Source: DATJOJ01 sp035507035 (lineage in GTDB: Bacteria; Acidobacteriota; Terriglobia; Terriglobales; Acidobacteriaceae). Taken from it: 64,000 nt of DNA. Below, piece after piece: positions 42,902 to 52,654 of this stretch; the first letter of the stretch is position 1; the number at the start of each line of letters is the position of its first letter. The DNA lies in the NCBI GenBank assembly GCA_035507035.1, contig DATJOJ010000011.1, forward strand, positions 62,001-126,000. Reading direction: 5' to 3'. The notes below the pieces were generated by a model. It ran no database searches. It saw nothing but the letters and a program-made list of their open reading frames with translations, and was not told the origin of the DNA. Position numbers and translations under genes: made by a program.

Positions 42902-43948
42902 ATGGCAAACATTCTCGATATTCGGCGCCGGATCCGCAGCGTGACCAACACGCGCCAGATCACGAAGGCGATGAAGATGGTCTCAGCGGCGAAACTGCGT
43001 CGAGCGCAGGAGCGCGCTTTGGCCGCGCGGCCTTATGCCCAGATGCTGTCGAATGTCTTGAAGTCGTTGGTTACACGAGCCGAAATCTACGACCCCGAAA
43101 CGGGCGAGCCCAAGCATCCTCTTCTGGCCCGTCGGCCGGAACGTAACATCCTCTTCATTGTCGTAACTGGTGACAAAGGCCTGGCTGGGGCCTTCAACTC
43201 AAATATTCTGAAATCCGCCATGAACTTCCTGAATTCGAAAGCGGGGAAGAATATTGAGATCGAAGCCATCGGACGGAAGGGGCGTGACTTTTTCAAGCGA
43301 CGATTTCCAGCCGATGCACCGCGTAACTCGGAATCGCAGGCGTCCGCCCGCATAGCACTCATCGGCGAGTTGGTGGGAGGGCTGAATAAGGTCGATTATG
43401 CCATGGCTCGAGAGATTGCCGCGCGTGTCATCGAACGCTACTCCAACGGCGATATCGATTCGGTTTATCTCGTCTATAACGAGTTTAAGTCGGTAATCGC
43501 GCAGCGCTTGGTGGTAGAGCATGTGCTTCCCATCGAGGAAATCGGCGAAGTAACTGTAGCCCAGGCGGAGGGCATGAGCGAAGAAGAACGCAAACGTGCC
43601 TTGGAAGCCGCCAAGGGCGCAGGTGTCGGCATTCGTCCCGCGGATACAAGAGAGATTGATGCCGCAGCCGCAAAGTTTGCGACCGCACCCGTCGACTATA
43701 TTTACGAGCAGCCAGCCGATGAATTATTTGCTTCCTTGCTGCCGAAATATGTCGGCGTCCAGATTTTTCACGCCCTGCTCGAATCGGTCGCCGCGGAGCA
43801 TGCGGCCCGCATGACGGCAATGGACGCCGCAACCAGCAACGCAAGCGACATGATCGATTCGCTGACGCTGGCCATGAACCGGGCCCGTCAGGCAAAAATT
43901 ACGAAGGAAATTATTGAGATCGTGAGTGGAGCAGCAGCAGCAACGTAG
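42902..43948 (+). CDS. atpG: ATP synthase subunit gamma, with ~40-residue insertion
   Basis: The central rotor shaft of F1. The N-terminal helix LDIRRRIRSVTNTRQITKAM and the C-terminal helix MNRARQAKITKEIIEIVSGA are standard, as is ITGDKGLAGAFN-like VVTGDKGLAGAFNSN. The 348-residue length exceeds the usual ~290: between LPIEEIG (about residue 209) and YIYEQPADELF (about 265) lies a helical insert with EEERKRALEAAKGAGVG. This is the region where cyanobacterial and chloroplast gamma carry their regulatory insert. Confidence 0.95.
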   Translation: MANILDIRRRIRSVTNTRQITKAMKMVSAAKLRRAQERALAARPYAQMLSNVLKSLVTRAEIYDPETGEPKHPLLARRPERNILFIVVTGDKGLAGAFNSNILKSAMNFLNSKAGKNIEIEAIGRKGRDFFKRRFPADAPRNSESQASARIALIGELVGGLNKVDYAMAREIAARVIERYSNGDIDSVYLVYNEFKSVIAQRLVVEHVLPIEEIGEVTVAQAEGMSEEERKRALEAAKGAGVGIRPADTREIDAAAAKFATAPVDYIYEQPADELFASLLPKYVGVQIFHALLESVAAEHAARMTAMDAATSNASDMIDSLTLAMNRARQAKITKEIIEIVSGAAAAT

Positions 43949-43984
43949 CTGAAAGGTCCACAGCCGAAAGCTAAAGCGAAATTT

Positions 43985-45427
43985 ATGCCAGAAAACATCG
44001 GACACGTTATTCAAATCGCCGGCCCCGCCGTAGACGTGCAATTCAAAGAAGCCCACATGCCGCCAATTTACCAGGCGTTGCGCGTTGTCAGCGACGGCTT
44101 CACGGTTCCGGTCCCCATCAACGTTATTCTCGAGGTGCAGCAGCACCTGGGGGAGGGCCGCGTGCGCTGCGTCGCCATGGAGGCGACCGATGGCATGGTC
44201 CGTGGCATGAAGACCATTGACCTCGACGGGCCGATCTCCGTTCCCGTCGGCCGCGGCACGCTGGGCCGCGTGATGAACGTCATCGGACAGCCCGTCGATC
44301 AACTCGGTCCGATCCAACACACCGAGACAAAACCTATTCATCGTCCTGCTCCACTTTTCGATGAGCAAGCCACAACCGCTGAGATGTTCGAAACCGGAGT
44401 CAAGGTCGTCGATCTTATCCAGCCATTTTTGAAGGGCGGCAAGATTGGCTTGTTTGGTGGCGCCGGCGTCGGCAAGACCGTCGTCATCATGGAATTGATC
44501 AATAACGTTGCCAAACAGCATGGCGGATTCTCCGTGTTCGCCGGGGTCGGCGAGCGTACTCGCGAAGGCAATGACCTTTGGCTGGAAATGACCGAGTCGG
44601 GGGTCATCAAGCCGGGCGACCCCTCAAAATCAAAGGCCGCGCTCATTTATGGCCAGATGACCGAGCCGCCAGGCGCGCGTCTGCGCGTGGCGCTGACCGG
44701 GCTCACGGTCGCCGAGTATTTCCGCGATGAAGAAGGTGCCGACACGCTGCTCTTCATCGACAACATCTTCCGTTTTACGCAGGCCGGCTCCGAGGTGTCT
44801 GCTCTTCTCGGCCGCATGCCGTCCGCCGTGGGTTACCAGCCTAATCTCGCGACGGAGATGGGCGAATTGCAGGAACGAATTACTTCAACGAAGAAAGGAT
44901 CAGTGACATCGGTGCAAGCGATTTACGTTCCTGCCGACGACTTGACCGATCCCGCGCCCGCCACGACATTTGCTCACCTGGACGCGACCACGGTCTTGTC
45001 ACGTGCCTTGACAGAGATCGGAATCTATCCAGCCGTTGATCCCCTAGCTTCGACTTCGCGGATTCTTGATCCGCGCATCGTTGGCCAGGAGCATTACGAT
45101 GTCGCGCAGGCTGTGAAGAAGACCCTCCAGAGTTACAAAGATTTGCAGGACATCATCGCCATTCTCGGTATCGACGAACTAAGCGAAGATCAGAAATTGA
45201 CCGTGGCACGTGCGCGGAAAATGCAGCGCTTCCTCTCGCAACCGTTCCACGTGGCTGAGCAATTCACTGGTGCGCCAGGCCGCTATGTGAAGATCGCTGA
45301 CACGGTGAAAGGTTTCAAAGAAATTGTCGAAGGCAAGCACGACGACATTCCCGAGCAGGCTTTCTACATGAAAGGCGGAATTGAGGAAGTACTCGAAGCA
45401 GCCGAGAAATTGAAAGCGGCGGCATAA
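43985..45427 (+). CDS. atpD: ATP synthase subunit beta
   Basis: The catalytic F1 subunit. P-loop GGAGVGKTVVIMELI near residue 158, catalytic Glu in GVGERTREGNDLW, Walker B LLFIDNIFRF and DELSEED-type GIDELSEDQK are present. The 480-residue length is usual. It is 36 bases after atpG. Confidence 0.97.
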   Translation: MPENIGHVIQIAGPAVDVQFKEAHMPPIYQALRVVSDGFTVPVPINVILEVQQHLGEGRVRCVAMEATDGMVRGMKTIDLDGPISVPVGRGTLGRVMNVIGQPVDQLGPIQHTETKPIHRPAPLFDEQATTAEMFETGVKVVDLIQPFLKGGKIGLFGGAGVGKTVVIMELINNVAKQHGGFSVFAGVGERTREGNDLWLEMTESGVIKPGDPSKSKAALIYGQMTEPPGARLRVALTGLTVAEYFRDEEGADTLLFIDNIFRFTQAGSEVSALLGRMPSAVGYQPNLATEMGELQERITSTKKGSVTSVQAIYVPADDLTDPAPATTFAHLDATTVLSRALTEIGIYPAVDPLASTSRILDPRIVGQEHYDVAQAVKKTLQSYKDLQDIIAILGIDELSEDQKLTVARARKMQRFLSQPFHVAEQFTGAPGRYVKIADTVKGFKEIVEGKHDDIPEQAFYMKGGIEEVLEAAEKLKAAA

Positions 45428-45430
45428 CTC

Positions 45431-45504
45431 CGTCGTTGGTCCTTGGTTCTTTGTCCTTGGCATTGAGGGATGGATCAAGCTGATTTTTCGCACGACCAAC
45501 GACG
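45431..45504 (+). repeat. 11-bp inverted repeat in the atpD-atpC spacer
   Basis: CGTCGTTGGTC (45431-45441) and GACCAACGACG (45494-45504), a perfect 11-bp match with a 52-base loop containing further CTTGG repeats. There is no T tract. Confidence 0.6.
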
Positions 45505-45520
45505 AACGAGCGACGAAGAC

Positions 45521-45925
45521 ATGCCAGATACGTTTCAACTCGAAATCGTTACTCCCGAGAAGATGGTCGTCCGCGACAGCGCGGAGGAAATGCAGATTCC
45601 CGGTAAGAATGGATATCTTGGCATCTTGCCAGGCCACGCACCGCTTATCACCGAATTGGCGGTCGGTGAAATCACCTACCGCAATGGGGCGACCACGCAT
45701 CATCTTTCTGTAGCGTGGGGATTTGCCGAAGTATTACCCGACAAGGTCACTATCCTCGCCGAGACTGCGGAACGCGCCGACGAAGTAGACGTGAATCGCG
45801 CACAGGCGGCCAAGCAACGTGCCGAAACCGAGCTCTCTAAGGGTCAAACCGAAGAAGACTTCAATCGCATCGGCGCTGACCTAAAGCGTGCCGAGACTCG
45901 GATTGAAGTTGCCGAAAAGAAGTAG
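45521..45925 (+). CDS. atpC: ATP synthase subunit epsilon
   Basis: The F1 shaft base and inhibitor subunit. Start ATG 45521 (MPDTFQLEIVTPEKM) fits the family; the frame opens at 45470 but that part covers the inverted-repeat spacer. The N-terminal beta-sandwich has the conserved GKNGYLGILPGHAPLITEL and the C-terminus two helices (VNRAQAAKQRAETEL, FNRIGADLKRAETRIEVAEK). 134 residues. It converges with the M48 peptidase gene. Confidence 0.92.
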   Translation: MPDTFQLEIVTPEKMVVRDSAEEMQIPGKNGYLGILPGHAPLITELAVGEITYRNGATTHHLSVAWGFAEVLPDKVTILAETAERADEVDVNRAQAAKQRAETELSKGQTEEDFNRIGADLKRAETRIEVAEKK

Positions 45926-45928
45926 TGG

Positions 45929-47099
45929 CTAGCGGGGTAGTGTCGGAATTGCCGCGCGTGCTAACACATTTCCCCACGCGTCAAGGACATCGACATCCGC
46001 GCTGCCGGAGTTCGTTTTCTTCCCAGAACTATCCGCAAGATAGAACGTCACTGTCGTTCGCGGCGAAGTGCAACCCGTCAGTTCGCGCATTTCGAAGCCG
46101 GAAGCTTGCCGGAAGGACAGATGTTCCTCTTTTTCCCAGACCGCATTCGGTCGAAAGACGACCTCGAGGGCACCAGCCAGATTCTCGCAGCGCATCGGCA
46201 CACGAACCTCCCATTGATTTGATCCCACCTTCCGAACCGTAGGGGTTTCCATGAACACGATGATCGGCGGATTCGCCCCCCGGCGACGCATACCATTCCT
46301 GCCATCGGTGTTCGAATTCCACGCTAGCGGCCACGTAGTCGCGCATCAACTCCAGATCCCGCTCTTCCCAACACGGGTGCATCGCATAAAGCGACGTATT
46401 GCCGGTTGCGGAGCCTTGCGCGTGCAGCAAGTGGTGCAGGGCAGGAGCAAAATCGGGATGATATCCCGCCCGTGCCATCAGCATGAGACCGTCGCGATCA
46501 GCCTCGACCTCCAAGCGGCGGCAAAACTGAGCCAGGCTCTGCGACGCTTTCTGCGAACTGCTCCAAGTGCCGGAAGGCGATCCGGGCTCGCCCAGCAGAA
46601 GCGGGATCGATCGGTCGCGCTCCAATGTTTTCTGATACAGATAGCGGCGGGCCCAGTCGCGGCGCAAAACATGTGCAATCTCATGCGAAAGGATAGCTGC
46701 CCATAGTCCAGCGCTTGGGCTGGCCAGTTGGGCAAGGCGGTTGTCAACGTAGATGGTGCCGTCCGGCGAAGAATAGGCATTCAGATCGTTCGTTTCCGCG
46801 ATTCGCAATTCCCACGAAAATTCTTGGGAGGAAAAGTCCAGTACTTGGCGAATCAGTCTTTCCAGCACGACACGCCCGGGGCTACCGTCCTTGGGCTCTC
46901 TGCTCAGCGCCATCAACTGCGGACGCAACCGTGTCGCGGTTTCGAAGTCCAACTTGAAATTGGTGGGGATTGACGGTTCGTCTTGCTGGCCGAAGGCGGG
47001 AAGCAGCAGACAAAAAATGAGGAAGGTCAGCGTGCAACAGCGCAGCTTAGTACCGGACTCCACGCGTACTCCTTCGCGAAAAAGAATCCTACCGTTCAT
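45929..47099 (-). pseudogene. M48-family metallopeptidase, secreted, broken by a one-base frameshift
   Basis: The protein begins MNGRILFREG with a signal region (LTFLIFCLLLPAFGQ). It shows the zinc motif SHEIAHVL (HExxH) and the third ligand in LEVEADRDGL, as in M48 peptidases related to HtpX/BepA envelope quality control. After WYASPG the frame fails: the natural continuation (ANPPIIVFMETPTVRK..., ending near 45929) is in the next frame. The break lies at a run of six C (46276-46281 plus strand, G on minus); one base fewer restores the reading. The peptidase domain itself is intact. Alternatives are a sequencing error or programmed slippage. Confidence 0.8.
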
Positions 47100-47280
47100 T
47101 ATGCGCCGTTTGTTTTCACAGGCAAGCAAATTCAAAGGCTGAGCAAAGGTCTCGAATCAGTTCGGAACTCCGCATAACAATTCCCAATACCTTCCATAAA
47201 TACTTTCGATTTCCGCCGACGCCAACCGGCGAGTAAAGTGAATCGTCTTGAATATGACTTTGCTTGCAGGAGTGGAATGG

Positions 47281-48693
47281 ATGGGAAAGCGTTTTGTTGT
47301 TCGCGTCTTCATTCTCTCCCTTTTACTATCGACGTTTGCTCCTGCACTTACGGCGCAAGCATCGTCGCCCGGCGATTCCGCACGTCTCACCAAGCTAGAG
47401 CAGCAAGTCGCCGATGCCAGGAGTTCCGCCGACAACGCCTGGATGCTGACCAGCGCCGCGTTAGTCCTGATGATGACGGGGCCCGGCCTAGCGTTGTTCT
47501 ATGGCGGCCTGGTGCGGAAGAAGAACGTTCTCGGCACCATGATGCACAGCTTCGCCATGATGGCCATCATTACGGTGCTGTGGGCACTGTTCAGTTACAG
47601 CCTGGCGTTCGGAGCAGGGAACAGCTTCATTGGTGGTCTCCAGCATTCGTTTATGCGAGGCGTGGGCGCCCAGCCCGATGCCGACTATGCACCGACGATT
47701 CCGCAACAGACATTCATGATTTACCAGCTCATGTTCGCCGTGATTACGCCCGCGTTAATCACCGGCGCATTTGCCGAGCGCATGAAGTTCAGCGCAATGG
47801 CCTTGTTCATGATTCTATGGTCGATTGTCGTTTACAGCCCCATGGCGCACATGGTCTGGGGCAAAGGTGGACTATTGAACGCTTCGCTCGGCGGACGTTT
47901 CCCGACTCTTGATTTTGCCGGCGGCACGGTTGTACACGTTACGTCAGGGGTGTCCGCTCTGGTGTGCGCACTTTACCTTGGACGCCGCGTCGGGTATCCC
48001 AAACAACCGATGCCGCCTCATAGCGTCGTGTTGAGTTTCATTGGCGCATGTTTGTTGTGGGTGGGATGGTTCGGATTCAACGCAGGCAGCGCGCTAGCCG
48101 CGGGCAGTCTGGCGACCAGTGCCTTCGTTGCAACCCATTTCGCCGCTGCCGCTGCAGTGGTCGGTTGGAGCGGCGCGGAATGGTTGCGTAACGGCAAGCC
48201 CAGCGCTTTGGGCGCAATTTCCGGTTCGGTCGCGGGCTTGGTGGCTATCACTCCGGCTGCAGGTTTTGTGGGGCCTATGGCAGCCTTGGTTATCGGGTTG
48301 ATCGCGGGAATCGTTTGCTACCTCATGGTTGTGAAAGTCAAAGCTTGTTTTAGGTACGACGATTCGCTTGACGCATTCGGTGTTCACGGAGCCGGCGGGA
48401 CACTGGGGGCTTTGCTGACCGGTATTTTTGCCTCCAGCGTCATCAATCCGATGTTAAAAGACGCTCAAGGCAACGTATTGCCATCCGGTCTGATTGAGGG
48501 CAACAGCCATCAACTCGTCAATCAGTTGGTGGGTGTGCTAATTGCGTGGTCCATCGCTATCGTTGGCACGCTTGTCATCTTGAAGCTGGTCGACGCAACC
48601 ATCGGTCTGCGGGTAACGGAGGAACACGAAATTCAAGGGTTGGACCTCTCGCAGCATGGAGAAGAAGGGTATTACTGGGAAGTTCCAGCGTGA
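47281..48693 (+). CDS. amt: Ammonium transporter
   Basis: Takes up ammonium across the inner membrane. The ATG at 47281 (MGKRFVVRVFIL) has GGAGTGG at five bases and gives a cleavable signal peptide (end near LTAQA), then a short heptad-like stretch (LTKLEQQVADARSSA) and eleven membrane segments beginning WMLTSAALVLMMTGPGLALFYGG. Pore histidines lie in SPMAHMVWGKGG and FGVHGAGGTLGAL. The 470 residues are normal. It is followed directly by glnB. Confidence 0.95.
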   Translation: MGKRFVVRVFILSLLLSTFAPALTAQASSPGDSARLTKLEQQVADARSSADNAWMLTSAALVLMMTGPGLALFYGGLVRKKNVLGTMMHSFAMMAIITVLWALFSYSLAFGAGNSFIGGLQHSFMRGVGAQPDADYAPTIPQQTFMIYQLMFAVITPALITGAFAERMKFSAMALFMILWSIVVYSPMAHMVWGKGGLLNASLGGRFPTLDFAGGTVVHVTSGVSALVCALYLGRRVGYPKQPMPPHSVVLSFIGACLLWVGWFGFNAGSALAAGSLATSAFVATHFAAAAAVVGWSGAEWLRNGKPSALGAISGSVAGLVAITPAAGFVGPMAALVIGLIAGIVCYLMVVKVKACFRYDDSLDAFGVHGAGGTLGALLTGIFASSVINPMLKDAQGNVLPSGLIEGNSHQLVNQLVGVLIAWSIAIVGTLVILKLVDATIGLRVTEEHEIQGLDLSQHGEEGYYWEVPA

Positions 48694-48712
48694 ACGGTGA
48701 ATCGAGTCCACG

Positions 48713-49051
48713 ATGACCAAAGTTGAAGCCATCATTCAGAATTCCAAGTTAGACGCCGTTAAGGACGCTCTCCACGAGATCGGCGTGGAGGGTATGACGG
48801 TGCTGGAAGTTCGCGGCCACGGACGTCAGAAAGGACACACTGAGTTTTACCGCGGGCGAGAATACACCGTCGATTTGATTCCGAAAATCAAGCTAGAGCT
48901 CGTGCTGGCAGACACCATGGTCGAGAAAGTCGTGCAAGCTATCACGGTCGCCGCGCGCACCGGCAAGATTGGCGACGGCAAGATTTTTCTTACTCGCGTG
49001 GATGAGGCGATCCGCATACGCAATGACGAACGCGGCGAACGTGCTCTTTAG
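48713..49051 (+). CDS. glnB: Nitrogen regulatory protein P-II
   Basis: A trimeric sensor of 2-oxoglutarate and ATP/ADP that blocks Amt and informs GlnD/GlnE-type targets. The 112 residues include the T-loop with Tyr51 (RGREYTVDL), the usual uridylylation site, and the C-terminal GDGKIFLTRVDEAIRIR signature. The position between amt and glnD supports a GlnK-like membrane-gating role. Confidence 0.96.
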   Translation: MTKVEAIIQNSKLDAVKDALHEIGVEGMTVLEVRGHGRQKGHTEFYRGREYTVDLIPKIKLELVLADTMVEKVVQAITVAARTGKIGDGKIFLTRVDEAIRIRNDERGERAL

Positions 49052-49065
49052 GGTTCTCCTTACCG

Positions 49066-51648
49066 ATGACAACCATGCCGTCCGTGCGCGCTGAGTTGCA
49101 AACGCTTTACGACGAAACCTCAGCGCGAATCCGGAGTGAATTTGAATCCCGAACTGATGGACGTGCTGGGGTAGCGAGCCGGACCAGTTTGCTGGAAGAG
49201 ATCATTCGACGTCTTTGGATCGATTACCTCTCTACGCACACAGACCAGGGCTTCGCCTTGATTGCTCTGGGTGGTTTCGGCCGTGGTTCGCTTTTTCCGT
49301 TTTCCGATATCGATCTTCTATTCCTTCACGAATCGCACGCGACGGAAGAAACATTGAAGGACGCGGTTCGGCGGTTTTCTCAAGAGATATGGGACTTGGG
49401 CCTGAAGTTAAGTCCAGCCACGCGTACGCTCACCGAGTGTGACCGGTTTGATCCCGACAATGTTGAGTTCACATTGGCGCTCTTGGATTGCCGTTTTCTC
49501 GCGGGAGACAGAGAACTGTTTTCCCGACTCCACGACAAAGTCATACCCAAGCTGATCGCTCGCGAATCGCAGCTCCTGATTCAGCGCCTGGCCGAAGTGA
49601 CACGCGACCGCCATGCCAAGTATGGCGACACCATTTTCCACCTCGAGCCAAATATTAAGGACGCTCCCGGCGGCCTGCGTGACTATAACGTGGTCTGCTG
49701 GATGACCCTGATTTCCGCGATCGACAAGCTGCGCGAGTGGCCGGAAATGAGCTCGCTCTTACCTCCCTCCGCCCGTCGTCAACTGGATCCAGCATTGGAG
49801 TTTCTTATTTCGTTGCGCTGCTTTCTGCATTATGGTCATCGACGAGATGACAATGCTCTCAGTTGGTCAGATCAGGACGAAGCAGCCATGCGGGGTATTG
49901 GCACTGCCGAAAGCTTTGAGCCTGCCCAGTGGATGAGACTTTACTTCTCGCGCGCTCGTTCCGTTCACCGTATCACAACGCAATTATTGGAGGAGATCCC
50001 CGCGGCACGCTCGTCACTTTATCGGCATTTTCAAAGTTGGCGTTCACGCGTCTCGAACGCTGACTTTTCCGTCGTCGACGGACTTGTCTTTCTTCGTCAG
50101 CCCGGCGATGTGCAGGATCCTCAGCTTCTTTTGCGCTTGTTCGACTTTGTCGCGCACCACGGAGTGAGGCTCAGTACGACGACGGAATACCGCATCGAGC
50201 AAATGCTGCCATCTCTTGCTACGACCCCTCCCAATGGCGCAGAACTTTGGCAGTCGCTGCAGGTGATCTTGCTCGAGCCATACGCTGCGGATGCGCTGCG
50301 AACCATGCACTCGTTGAGAGTCTTGAACTTACTGCTTCCGGAGTTGAGACTGATCGACTCGCTTGTGGTACGGGACTTCTATCATCGCTATACCGTGGAT
50401 GAACATTCCTTTCGAGCGATCGAGAGTCTGCATCACCTGAGTGAGCCAAAATCGGATTGGGAGCAGCGCTTCGGAGAGATCTTTAGAGAATTGGAAAGAC
50501 CAGAACTCCTTTTTCTCTCCCTGCTTCTGCACGACACGGGAAAAGGGGCGCCGGACGGTAATCATGTTAAGAGCAGCCTTGACATCGCCGCCGGCTGCGT
50601 GGCTCGCCTCGACTTAGACCCGGCGGATCAGGACACAGTTCTTTTCCTGGTGGGGAGTCATCTCGATCTCTCAGCAGTACTGCGCCGCGATATCTTTGAT
50701 CCAGGAACCATTCGTAGTTTTGCAGAAAAAAGTGGAACCCCGGAGCGGCTCAAGATGCTTTGTTTGCTGACTTACGCCGACATTAAGTCAGTCAATCCCG
50801 AGGCATTGACGCCGTGGAAGGCCGATAGTATTTGGCAGGTCTACATTGCGGCCTCGAATTACCTGAATCGCAGTGCAGATCAGCCCTTGCAGCCCGACAC
50901 CGACGACGAAAACCTTGACCGCGTACACACTCTGGCACCGGTTGCGGGGAAGAAAATCAAGTCTTTCCTCGAAGGTTTTCCCAAGCGTTATTTGCGCACT
51001 TACCCAGCCGAAGAGGTGTTGCGGCATTGTGAAATGGCGCAACGGCTGGAAAAAGAATCAGTGCAGACAACGTTGAAGCGAGGCCGTCATTGGTTCGAGG
51101 TCACGCTGGTGACTGCCGATCGTCCATTTCTTTTCTCCACCATGGCTGGAGCCCTCGCCGCGTGGGGCATGAACATCGTGAAGGCCAATGCGTTTTCAAA
51201 TCACGCAGGAGTTGTGGTCGATACGTTTTATTTTACCGACCGTTTTCGGACGCTGGAACTGAATCTTCCTGAATGGGATCGTTTTCAGTGCAGCATCGCC
51301 GACGTCCTGGTGGGCAGAGCTGATCTGGACCGCTTGTTACACGACAGGTTACGTTCCGGTGCGAACCGCGCTGCCCAAGTCAAAGTTGAAACTTGCATCG
51401 AATTTGATAATCAGGCGTCGAATCACAGCACGCTGATGCAAGTTATTGCCCAGGACCGCCCCGGACTTCTTTACCGAATCACTGCGCAACTTGCGCGCCA
51501 AAATTGCAATATCGACATCGCTTTGATTGATACCGAGGGACAGATGGCGATTGACGTTTTCTATCTGACATCTAAACGCGCGCTGCTGGATTTTGCTCAG
51601 CAGAAACAAATCAAAGCCACTCTCATCGAAGAATTGTGTGCTCGTTGA
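49066..51648 (+). CDS. glnD: Bifunctional uridylyltransferase/uridylyl-removing enzyme
   Basis: Adds and removes UMP on P-II according to glutamine. The nucleotidyltransferase domain has GGFGRGSLFPFSDIDLL near residue 67; the GlnD-specific helical part includes NIKDAPGGLRDYN. The HD domain LLLHDTGKGAPDGNH lies near residue 485, and two ACT domains lie near 695-775 and 785-860 (RPFLFSTMAGALAAWGMNI, RPGLLYRITAQLARQNCNI). 860 residues. It starts 14 bases after glnB, so the row is amt-glnB-glnD. Confidence 0.95.
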   Translation: MTTMPSVRAELQTLYDETSARIRSEFESRTDGRAGVASRTSLLEEIIRRLWIDYLSTHTDQGFALIALGGFGRGSLFPFSDIDLLFLHESHATEETLKDAVRRFSQEIWDLGLKLSPATRTLTECDRFDPDNVEFTLALLDCRFLAGDRELFSRLHDKVIPKLIARESQLLIQRLAEVTRDRHAKYGDTIFHLEPNIKDAPGGLRDYNVVCWMTLISAIDKLREWPEMSSLLPPSARRQLDPALEFLISLRCFLHYGHRRDDNALSWSDQDEAAMRGIGTAESFEPAQWMRLYFSRARSVHRITTQLLEEIPAARSSLYRHFQSWRSRVSNADFSVVDGLVFLRQPGDVQDPQLLLRLFDFVAHHGVRLSTTTEYRIEQMLPSLATTPPNGAELWQSLQVILLEPYAADALRTMHSLRVLNLLLPELRLIDSLVVRDFYHRYTVDEHSFRAIESLHHLSEPKSDWEQRFGEIFRELERPELLFLSLLLHDTGKGAPDGNHVKSSLDIAAGCVARLDLDPADQDTVLFLVGSHLDLSAVLRRDIFDPGTIRSFAEKSGTPERLKMLCLLTYADIKSVNPEALTPWKADSIWQVYIAASNYLNRSADQPLQPDTDDENLDRVHTLAPVAGKKIKSFLEGFPKRYLRTYPAEEVLRHCEMAQRLEKESVQTTLKRGRHWFEVTLVTADRPFLFSTMAGALAAWGMNIVKANAFSNHAGVVVDTFYFTDRFRTLELNLPEWDRFQCSIADVLVGRADLDRLLHDRLRSGANRAAQVKVETCIEFDNQASNHSTLMQVIAQDRPGLLYRITAQLARQNCNIDIALIDTEGQMAIDVFYLTSKRALLDFAQQKQIKATLIEELCAR

Positions 51649-51702
51649 ATTCATCGCAAGAAGCGGATAGCTCGCCCTGCTTGGCTGTCCTACACTTGAG
51701 AG

Positions 51703-52430
51703 ATGGGCGGGACGACTACGGAACTTACCATCTCGGCACGCCTAGCTTCCCTCGATTGGGAAGAGATACGGAGATCTCTTTGGGAGCGGGGTTACGCGCT
51801 GGTTCCAGCCGTGTTGACAAGGGACGAATGTCAGAAATTAATCGGGTTATACGGCGAGGATGCACACTTCGCAGTCAAATCATCATGGCGCGCTACCGCT
51901 TCGGCCGTGGCGACTATAAATATTTTGACTATCCGTTGCCGCCACTCGTTCAACAGTTACGCGAGCACAGCTTCCTTTACCTTGCACCGTTGGCCAACGA
52001 GTGGCATAAAGCCCTGGGTGAGGTCGCACGATTTCCGGAAAAGCATGCGGCATTTCTGGCGATCTGCAAGCAGCATCGACAGACGAGAGCGACTCCGTTG
52101 CTCCTCCACTATGAGGCCGGTGACTTCAATTGCCTCCATCGGGATTTGTACGGAGAGATAGCTTTTCCCATGCAGGCCACTTGTTTTTTGAGCCAGCCGG
52201 GAGCCGACTATGAGGGCGGAGAATTTGTACTCGTAGATCAGCAGCTTCGGGCTCAATCAAAGGCCGAAGTGATAGTGCCAGCCCAAGGCGAAATCGTCAT
52301 TTTCGCAACGCAATACCGCCCGGTAAAAGGCAAGCGGGGGCTCTACCGCACCGGCCTCAGGCATGGCGTTAGCCCGATACGGCGCGGAGTCCGCTTCACG
52401 CTGGGTGTCATTTACCACGATGCGGAGTGA
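51703..52430 (+). pseudogene. 2OG-Fe(II) oxygenase, broken by a one-base frameshift
   Basis: The N-terminal part (LDWEEIRRSLWERGYALVPAVL, ending GEDAHF) is in the frame of ATG 51703; the rest (SQIIMARYRFGRGDYKYFDYP to the end at 52430) is in another frame, and the junction is near 51868-51871. One missing base would rejoin them as ...DAHFRSQIIMAR. The oxygenase core is complete: HxD in FNCLHRDLYGE, distal His in LRHGVSP, and the 2-oxoglutarate Arg in the end region RRGVRFTLGVIYHD. The substrate is unknown. Pseudogene or sequencing error cannot be told apart here. Confidence 0.8.
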
Positions 52431-52441
52431 CCGATAACCCC

Positions 52442-52654
52442 TTATCGGACACTGGCATGAATCTTTGCGATCTCGGTTAGCAGAGTACGCCGGATCTTTT
52501 CGGATTGGCGCATTCCGTTAGCCACCAGGCTCACGTACGACGGGCTAACACCTAACTCTTCTGCAACCCGGGCATAAAGCCCCAGGTGGCGCTTGTGAAT
52601 GCGAAGCAGATGGTGCCCGTTTAAAGTACCTTTCCCATTTCCATTTTTTGACAC
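52442..52654 (-). CDS. Small helix-turn-helix protein
   Basis: A 70-residue protein with the XRE-like helix-turn-helix VAEELGVSPSYVSLVANG in its centre and basic flanks. It lacks any effector domain. It probably binds DNA; the target is unknown. It is convergent with the oxygenase gene and divergent from the UPF0182 gene, with a CRP-type operator in the shared region. Confidence 0.65.
   Translation of the reverse strand: MSKNGNGKGTLNGHHLLRIHKRHLGLYARVAEELGVSPSYVSLVANGMRQSEKIRRTLLTEIAKIHASVR

Noticed and set aside
43724..44521. Minus-strand ORF of 265 codons
   Set aside because: Antisense to atpG and atpD; the composition follows the reverse of conserved coding sequence.
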